DNA from: JAKZVK01 sp965248255
GTDB taxonomy: Bacteria; Acidobacteriota; Terriglobia; Bryobacterales; UBA6623
Length of the DNA stretch: 64,000 bases
Direction: 5' to 3'
Assembly (NCBI GenBank): GCA_965248255.1
Contig: CBDFIW010000004.1
Coordinates: forward strand, 2,852,001 to 2,916,000
The translations under genes were made by a program, and so were the position numbers. Below the pieces are notes generated by a model. The model had not been told where the DNA came from. It searched no databases and was given only the letters and a program-made list of their open reading frames with translations. The stretch's first letter is position 1. Each line of letters begins with the position of its first letter. Positions 26,455 to 36,007 of the stretch are shown one piece after another.

Positions 26455-26896
26455 GCGCCTCGAGCAACTCGTGGACCAGCGCCGCGGCGGTGGTAAAGCG
26501 AACCCGATAGCCTTTCTGGCAAGCGGCCAGCTCCAACGCCAGGGCCAAGTGCGTCTTGCCCGTACCGGAGTTGCCCAGCGCCAACACGTTCTCTCTGCGA
26601 TCCAGATACTCCGAGCGCGCCAGCTCCAGGACTAAGCTCTTGTTCAGCGACGGCAGCGAGGGGAACTCGCAGGTCTCCAGGCTCTTGAGCACCGAGAAGT
26701 TGGCGGCCTTGATGCGCCGCTCGGTGGCGCGTTGTTCGCGATCCAGCAACTCCAGCTCACTGAGCCGCAGCAGATAGCGCGGATGATCAACATCTTCCTG
26801 AGCACATTGTCGTGCCACCTTGTCGTACTTGCGCAGGAAGGTCGGCAGCCGCAGGGCCTTGAGATGCTCTTGGAGCAGGACTTGGGGCTTGGCCAT
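26423..26896 (-). pseudogene. istB: IS21 helper ATPase IstB, C-terminally truncated
   Basis: Starts M-A-K-P-Q-V-L-L at ATG 26896, overlapping the istA stop. Walker A G-N-S-G-T-G-K-T-H is present with the family's L-R-L-P-T-F-L-R-K-Y start. After H-E-L-L-E-A-R-D-D-K-R the sequence loses family similarity and stops, so Walker B is missing. 157 aa instead of about 250. Confidence 0.82.
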
Positions 26897-28107
26897 CACT
26901 CGGCTCCCGCGCCCAACAGAGCCAGATAGTCGGCCGCCGCCGTAGTCGAGACCCGAGCCGTCGGCAGATGGGGATAGTTTTCGAGTTCCAGCTGTGGCGG
27001 TCGCTGTTCGATACGACACAGCAACAGATGCTTCACCGCATCGAACGAGATGGCGCCCAGCCGTAAAGCGTCCCCGACGGCGGCACCGACTTCTGCCAGA
27101 CGAAAGTCTTCCAAGAGGCGCGACACCTGGATATACTCGCGGGAACCAGCCTTGCCCAATCGTGTCTGGAGTAGCCGCCGGAGGTGAGCAAACTCCTCGG
27201 GCAACTCCCAGCCTTCCAGCGGCGCCGCTTGTTCGAGTGCTCCGGTCTTGCGCTCCAGCAGCGCCAGATAGTGCAGCGGGTGAAAGATCAGCTCTTCACG
27301 TCCGTAGCTGCGCCGATGTCTTGCGATCTCTTCGCTTCCCGAGCAGATCACGAGCTCATCGACGTAGCCCTTGATGAGCACTTGGCGGTGTCCGTACTCG
27401 GTCGGCACCGAGTAGTCGTTGGTCCGGTAGCGTACCAGCGACAGCGACGTCACCCTTCCCGGGCGCTTGTCGCAGGCCTCATACGCCACGGCCGGCAGTG
27501 GCAACAGCGCTTGCCGATCACGCTCGAAGCGCTCTGCGATCGTCTCTCGATGTCCGCGTTGCCGGCGCTCTCGCCTCGGCCGGCACTGCTCTTCCAGCCA
27601 CAGGTTCAACGCTTCCCAGCTTGGGTACCGCGGCCGCGGGACGAAGAAGCTCCGTCGGGCGATCTTCACAAGGTTCTCGACCTTCCCCTTGTCGTTTCTC
27701 TTGCCCGGTCGCCCAAAGCGCTCCTCGAACAGGTAGTGCGACTGCAGCTCCGAGAACGCCTGCGGCTTGAGCCGCGTCCCGTCGCCTAGGATCCGTGCCA
27801 CGGCCAGGGTCGTGTTGTCGTAGAGAATCCGCCGCGGTACGCCACCCCAGTAGCGAAACGCCTCGACAGGCCCCTCCAAGAAAGCTTCCGTCGTCTCGGC
27901 CGGGAACGCTCGCACGTAACTCTCGTCGCTGTGGGGGAGATCGACGACGAAGTAGTGCGCCTTCGCCAGTACCCCGCCGATCTCCACCTGCGCCTCGCCA
28001 AAGTCCGCCTGCGCATGCCCTGGCGGATGGGTCAGCGGCACGAACATCCTCATCCCCGTCCTCGGCTCCCCCGGCATCTTCTGGTTCCCCCCACCCCTAA
28101 GCCTCAA
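26896..28107 (-). pseudogene. istA: IS21 transposase IstA, N-terminally truncated
   Basis: The DDE core is present: Q-A-D-F-G-E-A, I-L-Y-D-N-T and K-G-K-V-E-N-L-V, then the typical C-terminal region Y-S-V-P-T-E-Y-G-H. The N-terminal HTH (roughly 100 residues) is absent; the first residues (M-R-L-R-G-G-G) look unrelated. About 400 aa remain of the usual ~500. Confidence 0.82.
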
Positions 28108-28257
28108 CTGACCCGCTCCCCAGACTTCGACAAAACACGACAGGTTCCGTCGACACCTCTTTCAAGGCAGGGGCACCGCTGGGGCACAAAATCCGCCGAA
28201 CACGAGGCGAAACCGCCCCGTCGGCGGGTGCGACGAAGACCGTAAGTTATTGAAAAC

Positions 28258-28332
28258 TGGAGCGGGAGACGGGGATCGAACCCGCGACATGCAGCTTGGG
28301 AAGCTGCCGTTCTACCACTGAACTACTCCCGC
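28258..28332 (-). tRNA. tRNA-Gly (anticodon CCC)
   Basis: Read on the minus strand it begins GCGGGAGTAGTTCAGTGGTA and ends with an encoded CCA at 28258-28260. The acceptor arm GCGGGAG pairs with CTCCCGC. The anticodon arm is GCAGC-TTCCCAA-GCTGC, giving anticodon CCC. The T arm has GGTTCGATCC. 75 nt including CCA. It is a single tRNA between an IS21 remnant and other IS DNA; tRNA genes are common integration sites. Confidence 0.95.
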
Positions 28333-28708
28333 CCGGGTGGCAGCGATGCGCCTTACATATTACTGCTGTTGCCCGCCCGAGGCAACGCCACGGCCGGCTC
28401 GTGTCAAGAGGCAATAGAAATGTCCCCTGCGGCAAGGCAGTAGAAAGTGGAGTGGGCCCCTGTGGCGAGGCCAAGAAAGTAGGGACGGGTCGCGGTTGAC
28501 TGAAAAAGGATAGCCAATCCAGCCCAATGGGGGCATGATCAACTCATCCGGGGAAGCGGAGGCGGGCTCTGCTGGAGAGCAACCCACCAAGGAATACCCG
28601 GCCGCAGACTCATCGCAACGATGAGGGCGGGGTGCTCGCCTACTGAGGCCGCATCCCGCCTTGTGCTGCGCCATCGGATCGATAGATCTGCTCATGCCTT
28701 AAGAAAAC
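28333..28708. other. Intergenic region between tRNA-Gly and the IS3 transposase
   Basis: No gene is supported. It contains the left inverted repeat of the ISNCY-like remnant (28413-28428) and presumably the right end of the IS3 element, which could not be placed exactly. Confidence 0.5.
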
Positions 28709-29539
28709 TCAGGCGGCGTTAGCCGCCTCTTCCCACAGCCGCTCATACTCTTGCGGCGGCCGATAGCCCAGCGCCGAATGCAATCGCGTACGATTGTATT
28801 CCCGCTCAATATAAGCGCCGATCTCGGCCTGCGCCTGGGCCAAACTTTCATACTCGCTGCAGTCGACTTCCTCGCTTTTCAAAGTCTTGAAAAAGCTTTC
28901 CACGTACGCGTTGTCCTGCGGGCAGCCCTTGCGGCTCATCGATATCCTCGCGCCCGCTTGCCGCAGGGTGGCTACATAAGCTTCCGCGGCGTACTGCGAA
29001 CCTTGATCGGAATGATGAATCCAGCCCGGCGCCGGACGCCGGCTGCTCAACGCTTGTTGCAGCGCCGCCAGCGGCAATTCGGTTTTCAGGTTCGGACCCA
29101 CGGCCCAGCCCACCACGCGCCGCGAATACACGTCCAACACCACCGCCACATAGACGAAGTGGTTTCCCAATCGTACGTAGCTGAGATCGGAGCCCCACAG
29201 TTTGTTGGGACCCGTGGGTTGGAAATCGCGCGTCAGGTTTTCATAACGCCGCAGCGAGTGCTTCGAATCGGTCGTTCGCGGAACGGTGCGGCGACGTCGC
29301 CGCAAGAGCTTCTCTTCGCGCATCACCCGTTGCACGCGCTTGCGATTGACCAGCAGCTTTTGACGGCGCAGCTGTTGGGTCGTCCGCCGGGTGCCGTAGG
29401 CCGGATGGTCCAAGGCGGCGTGGACAATGGCCTGCCGCAGTTCCCCGACCTGCTCGCTGTCGGGTTTGGCCTGGCGGTAGAGGCTGGCTCGCGCCAGTCC
29501 GCTCAAGCGGCACAAATCGCGCGTGCTCAGCGTGCTCAT
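28709..29539 (-). CDS. IS3-family transposase OrfB (integrase domain)
   Basis: 276 aa with the rve integrase core: W-G-S-D-L-S-Y-V (first Asp), H-H-S-D-Q-G-S-Q-Y (second Asp) and D-N-A-Y-V-E-S-F-F (Glu). The preceding HTH_21 segment (H-P-A-Y-G-T-R-R) is typical of the family. Its start overlaps the orfA stop by four bases (ATGA). The protein appears complete. Confidence 0.92.
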   Translation of the reverse strand: MSTLSTRDLCRLSGLARASLYRQAKPDSEQVGELRQAIVHAALDHPAYGTRRTTQQLRRQKLLVNRKRVQRVMREEKLLRRRRRTVPRTTDSKHSLRRYENLTRDFQPTGPNKLWGSDLSYVRLGNHFVYVAVVLDVYSRRVVGWAVGPNLKTELPLAALQQALSSRRPAPGWIHHSDQGSQYAAEAYVATLRQAGARISMSRKGCPQDNAYVESFFKTLKSEEVDCSEYESLAQAQAEIGAYIEREYNRTRLHSALGYRPPQEYERLWEEAANAA

Positions 29540-29922
29540 GTTGCCTTGCCGCCTTGCGGCCCGTACTTCCTCAGCGACGCGCCGGTTCCACTGACGATGC
29601 TCGGCCGGCGCAGATCCTCGACACGCCGCAAGGCTGCGGACAAAAAATCAATCTCCATGGCCTGGCGGCCGACTTTGCGTTCCAGCTCCGCGAGGCGGGC
29701 CTGGGTTTCGTGGCCGGGCTCGACACGGGCGCTGCCGCCGGGACGCCGCCCCGCGCCGGGAAAGGCTTCCTCGACGCCGTAGCGCTCAACTTGTGCCAGC
29801 CAGTCGTAGACCTTTTCGCGCTTCACCTCCAGCTCGCGCGCGAGGGCCGAGCCGGACTCGCCGGCTTCGAGCCGCCGGACGGCCGCCAGCTTGAACTCCT
29901 TCGTGAATCGTCTTCGAGACAA
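29536..29922 (-). CDS. IS3-family transposase OrfA
   Basis: 128 aa from TTG 29922 with AAGGAGG upstream. R-R-R-F-T-K-E-F-K-L-A-A-V is the standard OrfA start, followed by an HTH and a leucine-rich region (L-A-E-L-E-R-K-V-G-R-Q-A-M-E-I-D-F-L). It precedes and overlaps orfB. Confidence 0.9.
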   Translation of the reverse strand: MSRRRFTKEFKLAAVRRLEAGESGSALARELEVKREKVYDWLAQVERYGVEEAFPGAGRRPGGSARVEPGHETQARLAELERKVGRQAMEIDFLSAALRRVEDLRRPSIVSGTGASLRKYGPQGGKAT

Positions 29923-30174
29923 TCGAACCTCCTTACCGTTCCCTGGTTCATTGTCCCTTCTCTACTGGTCTCGCTTTTCGGGTCCATTCCAAAGTGTCCC
30001 CTGGGTGGTAGGGGAGAATCGTCGTCGGGGCTGTGGAACTGTGGGAATCGCGTGAGCGATTTCCAAGGGGCGGTGGGAAGGGTGGAAAACCATCCACCGC
30101 TCCTCGAACCCGGCACGGCGGCCTCGAGAAGGTTTTCCACGCTTTCCGTCCGATCCGGCATTTCCACAGCTCTC

Positions 30175-30609
30175 TTATGAATTCGCAGATCGTGTTTTCC
30201 CCAATACAACTCGCCGCCAGGGGTGGTTCGCCGCCGGCTTGCGCCCGCCCCCCGGACGCCGCTGCGCTGCCGGCTTCACCCGCGGCTGCGGCACCGGCGT
30301 GGCGATCACTTCGTGCTCGATCTCGTGCTCCTCAAACCTCACCTGCAAGCTCTGATCGCGCCACTGTTGGACCGTCACCCGTGCACCCGCCCCCACGCGC
30401 TGACGAAACTCCGCCGGCTTGGCCCGGTTCGAGCGGCGGCCGACGTTGCCGTGCACCAGCGCTTTGGCACCGCCCTTGCGATAGCGGCTCCACAGGCGTT
30501 TGGCTTGGCGATAGCTGATCTCCAGCCGCATGGCCGCCTCGCTCAACTTCCACTCCCCACGCCGCACCCGGCCTAACACCTCACTACGTCTCAGCTCCTT
30601 GTCGCTCAT
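30175..30609 (-). pseudogene. ISNCY-type transposase with large internal deletion
   Basis: From ATG 30609 the protein has the N-terminal HTH of ISNCY/IS1202-type transposases (L-S-E-A-A-M-R-L-E-I-S-Y-R-Q-A-K-R-L) and the N-R-A-K-P linker. It then jumps to a C-terminal tail (Q-V-R-F-E-E-H-E-I with a basic Pro-rich end). The catalytic middle, about 250-300 residues, is absent. Confidence 0.6.
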
Positions 30610-30892
30610 CCATGTCCTTCCCAATCTTTCACCTCCTCGTGGAGCTTCAGATTAGGGGACATTTCTATTACCTTTCAACAATCTCGGCCAAAGAATTTTG
30701 GGGACGTTCCCTGGCACCCATCTTGCAGATGGCTGAGGTGGCCGTGGGGTTAGCCTGAATGACTCGGACGGACCCACGTTGAAGTGATTGGGAACGATCA
30801 GGGCAGGAGTCGAGCCAGGAGTCGATCGGTTTCCGGAGAGCGAATGCAAACAAGGCCCCACTCGTGGGCTGAGTCCTGCCTGGTAGATGAGT

Positions 30893-33800
30893 TTAGGCGG
30901 ATACCGACCGAATCGTCCGAGAACTGAGGAACTGGCGACGCAGCTTGTCCTCGGCTACCGAACCAGCAAGTGAATGAATCAGCGTGCGGCATTCGCCGAG
31001 ATAGCGTTCCGCGAGGGGCACATTGCCGTAAGCACTCGCCATCTCGGCCGCCGCCAGGAATACCTTCCACTCCAAAGTGGGACATCGGTGGTTCTTCAGA
31101 GTTTCGAGAGCGGCGGTGTACTCACGTCGGCCGTCCTCGAATCTCTCTTCCATCACGGCAATATCTCCGAGCAGCTTGTGTGCCCATGCCATGTGCTTGC
31201 GGGCTTTGCGGGGCCTACAGAACTCGAGGGATTCCGAAGCACAGACGGCGGCCTTTTTTGTGTCCCCTCGTGTGATCCAGTAAGAAGCGAAAGTTGCTTT
31301 CAGACGAATATAGTACCGCCAACGAAACCAAAGGTCCTGGTTGAAAATCTCTTCGGCTCGTTGAAGATGCTCGAGCGCCCTTTGGGGCTCGCCCAGATCC
31401 AGATACATCTGGCCTAGATTCACGTGAGACTGTGCTTCCGGCTTGCCGAAACCGTTTTCGCGGGCGATCGTAGCGCCTTCGTGGTTGAGCCGCAGCGCCT
31501 TCTCGGGCTCCTGCAACTCTTGATAGGCCCAGGCGAGCGTGTTGGGGTATCGAGACAGCCAGTAGCGCTCATGGGTGACCTCGGCCAGCCGCATTCCCTC
31601 TTCGAGATCGGCTAGGCCTTCACCCAGCCGTCCCTCATTGAACAGGGCCATGCCGCGCATGAACAAGTTCATGACGATGTGGTAAGGAGTACCGAGACGG
31701 CGGGCTCTCTCGAGCGTCCAGTTCACAGCCTTGCCGGCCTCGGCGTAGTCGAGTTGCCAGGCGTGGAGCATACCCGCGAAGGTCATCGCCTCAAGGGCAT
31801 GCAGTGGCGTCCCCTGGTCCCGCAAGACCGGAACCGCCCGATCGGAACTCGCCTGAGCGTCGACGACCTGCCCAAGGCCCATGTCAACGAGACCCAAGAC
31901 CAAGCCAGCTGATGCCGCGCCCCTCTCCGAGCCGGCGGCTCTCGCGATCTCTAGCGCGCGCCGGCCGCTCTCCCGGGTTTCCTCGATACGCCTGAGGTTA
32001 AACCGTGCGTTGGCGCCTGAACAGATGGCGGTGACCTGAGCCTCTACATCTCCCAGTTCCGCAGCGGTTTTCTCGGCGAGATCGAAAGCTGTGACGGCCT
32101 CCTCCAACCGCGACAACGTCAGGTGCACCTGGCCGAGGCGATTGGCTGCTTCGAGCAATCGGACAAGGCGGGGCCGCCCGGTAAGCTTCTCGGCGTTGCT
32201 GATCGCTCGAAGAACAAGTTTCTCCACCTCCCGGCTTGCGTAGACGGAAGCTGCCTGGTCGGCGGCGGCGAGGAAGTAGTCGACCGCTTTCTCGAACTCC
32301 CGAGCACTCTCAAACAGGTGCGCCAGATCGGAAGCGATCTCTGAGCTTCTTTCAGCGTGAGAGGTTAGGAGGGCCTGGGCGATGGCGGCGCTGAGGGCGG
32401 CTCTCTGCCGCGTGCGGAGTCGAGCGTAGAGAGTGTTCTGATACAAGGCGTGAACAAAGCGGTACCGCTGGGTCAGCGTTCCGTCAGGCAGCTCGCGTTC
32501 GTCGAGCAAGCGCACGAACCGATGAACCCGTACCAGGTCCTCTAATTGCCCTTCGATATCGTTGACGTTTGTGCCAATCACCGCGCTTACCGTGCTGGAA
32601 TCGAACTCCTGCCCTTGCACACTGGCGGCTGCCAGGAGCCGTGCATCTTCTTCATCCAGCTTGTCTATTTTCCTTTCGATCATTCCGCGGATCGATTCCG
32701 GCAAGTCGGTCTTGATCTCGGGGACCGGACGGGCCAGCACCCACTGCCCATCCCGTTGAGCGATCACGCCGCGATCTCGCAGATCCCTCAGTAGATCGGT
32801 CATGAAGAGGGGATTGCCTTCCGTTCGTGAGTGCACGAGCGACGCCAGAAAGGGCGGGAAACTATGCCCGGCAAACGCGAGATCGAGGTAGCCCTGGACA
32901 TTCTCCTCGCTTAGAAACTCAAGGGCCAGTTCGCGGCACAAGCCGCGGCTTTGCAGCTCGCTCTTGACAGGCAAGAAGGGGTGTTTGGCAAGGAGCATGT
33001 CCGAGGGACGATAGGTGCCCAGGACGAGCACTCGCATTCTGTCACTGCGGTTTCCGATGTAGGAGAGCATGTCCACCGTAGACACATCGGCCCAATGCAG
33101 GTCGTCGCAAAAAATCACAACAGGACGCCCACGGGACAGTTCCTGCAAGAACGCGTTCAGTTCCCTTTTCATGCGTTCCTGAGAAGCGACTTTCGCATCC
33201 TCCAAAACCGCAGCGAACGAAGCATCAGAGGCAGCCGAGACGGGAGCGATCTGCACATACCAGGTCGGCGCGTGCTCTTTCATGACCCGGGCAAAGAAAC
33301 CTCCGGAGTCTGCCCGCAGCAAGCTCTCCAGGGCTTCCAGAATGGGCAGATACGCTTCCGTACCCGCTAGCCGCTCGGAACAACGACCGCGCGCGATGTA
33401 GCATGACGGTGTTGTGTGGCTCAGCGACGCAAGGAACCCCTCCACGAGTGTCGTCTTGCCAATTCCGGGTTCCCCACTGACACAGATCACCGCTCCCCGG
33501 CCACCCACGCAGTTGTCATACGCTCCCCGGAGTTCAGCCCGCTCTTTCTCGCGGCCAACGAAGCCTTGGCGACTGGCACTGCTCTTTGATGCTGATGTGT
33601 CTCCGGCGGTGCCGGCGATCGAGCCGCCCGAACCCGTCTGCACAGCAGTTGACTCTGGCTCCGACAAGTATCGGATTTCCGTCTGAAGCGCGCGCAGATC
33701 GTGCAACACATCCTGTGCGCTCTGGTAGCGGTCTTCGGGGGCTTTCTCGAGCGACTTGTTGACGATCTGTTCCCAGGCGGAGGGAAGGCCCTTCATGCTT

Positions 33801-33909
33801 GCGAGAACCGGCTGCGCAGCTTCGTGCACGATCGCATAGAGAATGGCATCCTGATACTCGCCCGGGAAGGGGTTTCGTCCCGTGACCATCTCGTAGAGAA
33901 CGACTCCTA
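30893..33909 (-). pseudogene. Ser/Thr kinase-ATPase-TPR protein, C-terminal part (split by IS630)
   Basis: Continues the kinase broken at 35074: the first codons read G-V-V-L-Y-E-M-V-T-G-R-N-P-F, the kinase subdomain following D-I-W-S-L. After the kinase comes an AAA/NACHT-like ATPase: V-S-G-E-P-G-I-G-K-T-T (Walker A) and P-V-V-I-F-C-D-D-L-H-W-A-D (Walker B), then long TPR-like helical repeats to the end. Family knowledge: such proteins act as signalling hubs or regulators in Acidobacteriota and Myxobacteria. The remaining frame could use a start inside the IS, but would lack the catalytic loop. Confidence 0.88.
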
Positions 33910-35073
33910 GTGTAGTGCACCATAAATAATGTAACTTATATTGGCTTCCCATCGTCTCTATTAACAGGAGGCATGGGATGCGAAGAGCACAACCAGTAAC
34001 TTTGAACACAGCGCAATGCAAGCAGTTGGACCGCTACGCGCGCGGCCGCCAAGTCGCCGTTCGTCTCGCCCTGCGAGCCAGGATTGTCCTGCTGGCCGCC
34101 GACGGTCTCGAGAATAAGCAGATCGCCGCACAGCTCGGTGTCTCGCGGCAGCTGGTGGCCCGCTGGCGCACGCGCTTTCTCGAAAGCAGCATCGCCGGCA
34201 TTGCAAAAGACGCCCCACGGCCCGGTCGTAAACCTGCCGTCTCGAAGCAGAAAGTACAGCAGATCATCCACAAGACCACCCGCGAGAAACCGTCCAACGC
34301 CACCCACTGGAGCCGCCGCACCATGGCCGCCGCGGCCGGCGTCAGCGCTTCCACCGTGGGACGGATTTGGCGCGCCCATGGCCTCAAGCCCCACCGCGTC
34401 AAGACCCTCAAGCTCAGCAATGACCCGCGTTTCGCCGAGAAACTCGACGACATCGTCGGACTCTATCTCAATCCGCCTGAGCATGCTCTGGTTCTCTCGC
34501 TCGATGAGAAGTCCCAAATCCAAGCCCTCGATCGCACCCAGCCCGGCCTGCCGCTCAAAAAGGGACGCGGCCAAACGATGACCCACGATTACAAGCGCAA
34601 CGGCACGACCACCCTGTTTGCGGCGCTCAACAGCCTTGACGGCAGCGTGATCGCCGAGTGCATGCCCCGACACAGCCACCAGGAATGGCTGCGCTTCCTG
34701 CGCTTAATTGACCGCCGCACTCCCAAGGACAAACAGCTTCATCTCATCGTGGACAACTATGCCACCCACAAGCATGCCGCTGTGAAGCGTTGGCTCGATC
34801 GTCACCCGCGCTTCCACATTCATTTCACCCCGACCTCGGCGTCGTGGCTGAACATGGTCGAGCGATTCTTTCGCGATCTCACCGTCAAGCGCCTGCGCCG
34901 CGGCGTGTTTCGCAGCGTGGACGAGCTCGTCGCCGCCATTGACGACTACATCGCCCAGCACAACGGGCATCCCACGCCCTTCATCTGGACCGCGACCGCC
35001 TCCGACATCCTCGAGAAAGTCAAGCGCGGACGTGCCGCCCTGCATAAGGTGCAATCTGCTTGACGCACTACAC
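33910..35073 (+). mobile_element. IS630-family element, copy 2 (1164 bp), inside the kinase gene
   Basis: Ends GTGTAGTGCACC and GACGCACTACAC with a 9-bp inverted repeat GTGTAGTGC. TA at 33908-33909 and 35074-35075 is the target duplication; the rebuilt site is CTAG. Removing the element and one TA restores an unbroken kinase frame. Confidence 0.95.
33978..35063 (+). CDS. IS630-family transposase (copy 2)
   Basis: 361 aa, the same protein as copy 4 (60460). DDE residues in L-S-L-D-E-K, L-I-V-D-N-Y and N-M-V-E-R-F-F. AGGAGG lies upstream of the ATG. Its orientation is opposite to the kinase gene it interrupts. Confidence 0.93.
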   Translation: MRRAQPVTLNTAQCKQLDRYARGRQVAVRLALRARIVLLAADGLENKQIAAQLGVSRQLVARWRTRFLESSIAGIAKDAPRPGRKPAVSKQKVQQIIHKTTREKPSNATHWSRRTMAAAAGVSASTVGRIWRAHGLKPHRVKTLKLSNDPRFAEKLDDIVGLYLNPPEHALVLSLDEKSQIQALDRTQPGLPLKKGRGQTMTHDYKRNGTTTLFAALNSLDGSVIAECMPRHSHQEWLRFLRLIDRRTPKDKQLHLIVDNYATHKHAAVKRWLDRHPRFHIHFTPTSASWLNMVERFFRDLTVKRLRRGVFRSVDELVAAIDDYIAQHNGHPTPFIWTATASDILEKVKRGRAALHKVQSA

Positions 35074-35880
35074 TAGCGACCAGATGTCGGCGCGGTGATC
35101 GACTTTCTTGCCCAAAGCCTGTTCCGGCGGCATGTAGGCAACTGTGCCCAGGCGGGTTCCGGGGTCGGTCAGCGTCATGAGTCCCTGTTTGGCCAAGCCG
35201 AAGTCCAGTATCTTCACGCCTCCTCTCTCGGTGAGAAAAATGTTCGATGGCTTGATGTCGCGGTGAGTTACACTCGCCTCGTGTGCATGCGCGAGCCCCC
35301 GGGCCACCTCGATCGCCACACCGATGGCCTCCGGCAGCAAGAGCGGGGCGTCCCCAATCTTTTCCGACAGCGTACGCCCTTCATAGAAGGCCATCGCCAT
35401 GAACATCTGGCCCTCAGCCCCTTGCCCGATGTCGTAAACGGTGCAGATATTGGGATGATCGAGCGCCGAAGCCGCACGAGCCTCGGCGAGCAGCCGCTGC
35501 TTTGCTGCTTGATCGGCGGTCAGCGAGGGCGGTAGCAGTTTTCGGGCTACCAAGCGGTTGAGCCGCGGATCCTGGGCCTTGTAGACCACACCCATGCCAC
35601 CACGACCGATCTCGGTGACGATGTGGTACGGTCCGACCTTCTCGCCGGCTGCCGCCGCGACTTGCCCCTCCCACGCCTCTTCCATGTCCAGAGGCGTTAG
35701 GGGTGCGTCCATTGCGCCTTCGGAACAGTCATGAGCCGCCAGCAAGTCCTCGACTTTCTGCTTTAGCGGCGTGTCCGACTTACATGCGTCCGCTAGCCAG
35801 GCGAGGCGCTCTGCCTTGGGCTGTTCGAGTACCTGTTCGAAGATGGTTCGGGCCTGCTGCCGGGATGATACTGCTGCCAT
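35074..35880 (-). pseudogene. Ser/Thr protein kinase, N-terminal part (split by IS630)
   Basis: Begins M-A-A-V-S-S-R-Q-Q at 35880. After a regulatory N-terminus of about 80 residues come the glycine loop G-R-G-G-M-G-V-V-Y, the ATP Lys in V-A-R-K-L-L, the catalytic H-R-D-I-K-P-S-N and D-F-G-L-A-K. It ends at D-I-W-S-L where the IS630 element begins. The continuation is at 33909 and below. As it stands the product would be a kinase lobe missing its last helices, likely unstable or inactive. Confidence 0.9.
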
Positions 35881-36007
35881 GGAGTGCCGCTACGTGTGGC
35901 CGCTTGAGACGGCCACGGAAGATTATACCGCCTATGCCGTCTAGTGCCCGGTGAGCGTCTCGCAACCATCCGGTGTCATTGACATCCGTTTACGAGACGA
36001 CTTGTAG

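Larger units (their letters stand above)
26423..28107 (-). mobile_element. IS21-family remnant, truncated at both ends
   Basis: Contains istA without its first ~100 codons and istB without its last ~50-60 codons, in the usual istA-istB order with overlapping TGATG. No terminal repeats remain visible. Confidence 0.8.
28700..30002 (-). mobile_element. IS3-family element (ends approximate)
   Basis: Carries overlapping orfA and orfB on the minus strand. GGGGACACTTTGG (plus strand complement ending near 30002) may be its outer end, but a matching repeat at the other side was not found, so the limits are estimates. Confidence 0.6.
28413..30669 (-). mobile_element. ISNCY-like remnant bounded by 16-bp inverted repeats, apparently holding an IS3 element
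   Basis: AATAGAAATGTCCCCT at 28413-28428 is the exact complement of AGGGGACATTTCTATT at 30654-30669. Inside lie a shortened ISNCY-type transposase (30175-30609) next to the right end, and a complete IS3-family transposase pair nearer the left. The simplest reading is that an internally deleted element received an IS3 insertion; the order of events is inferred. Confidence 0.6.

Noticed and set aside
28247..28474. Minus-strand open frame covering tRNA-Gly
   Set aside because: It is read through the tRNA gene and has no protein support.
33936..34679. 247-codon antisense frame present in all IS630 copies
   Set aside because: It is open only because it mirrors the transposase frame; its composition is typical of antisense frames.
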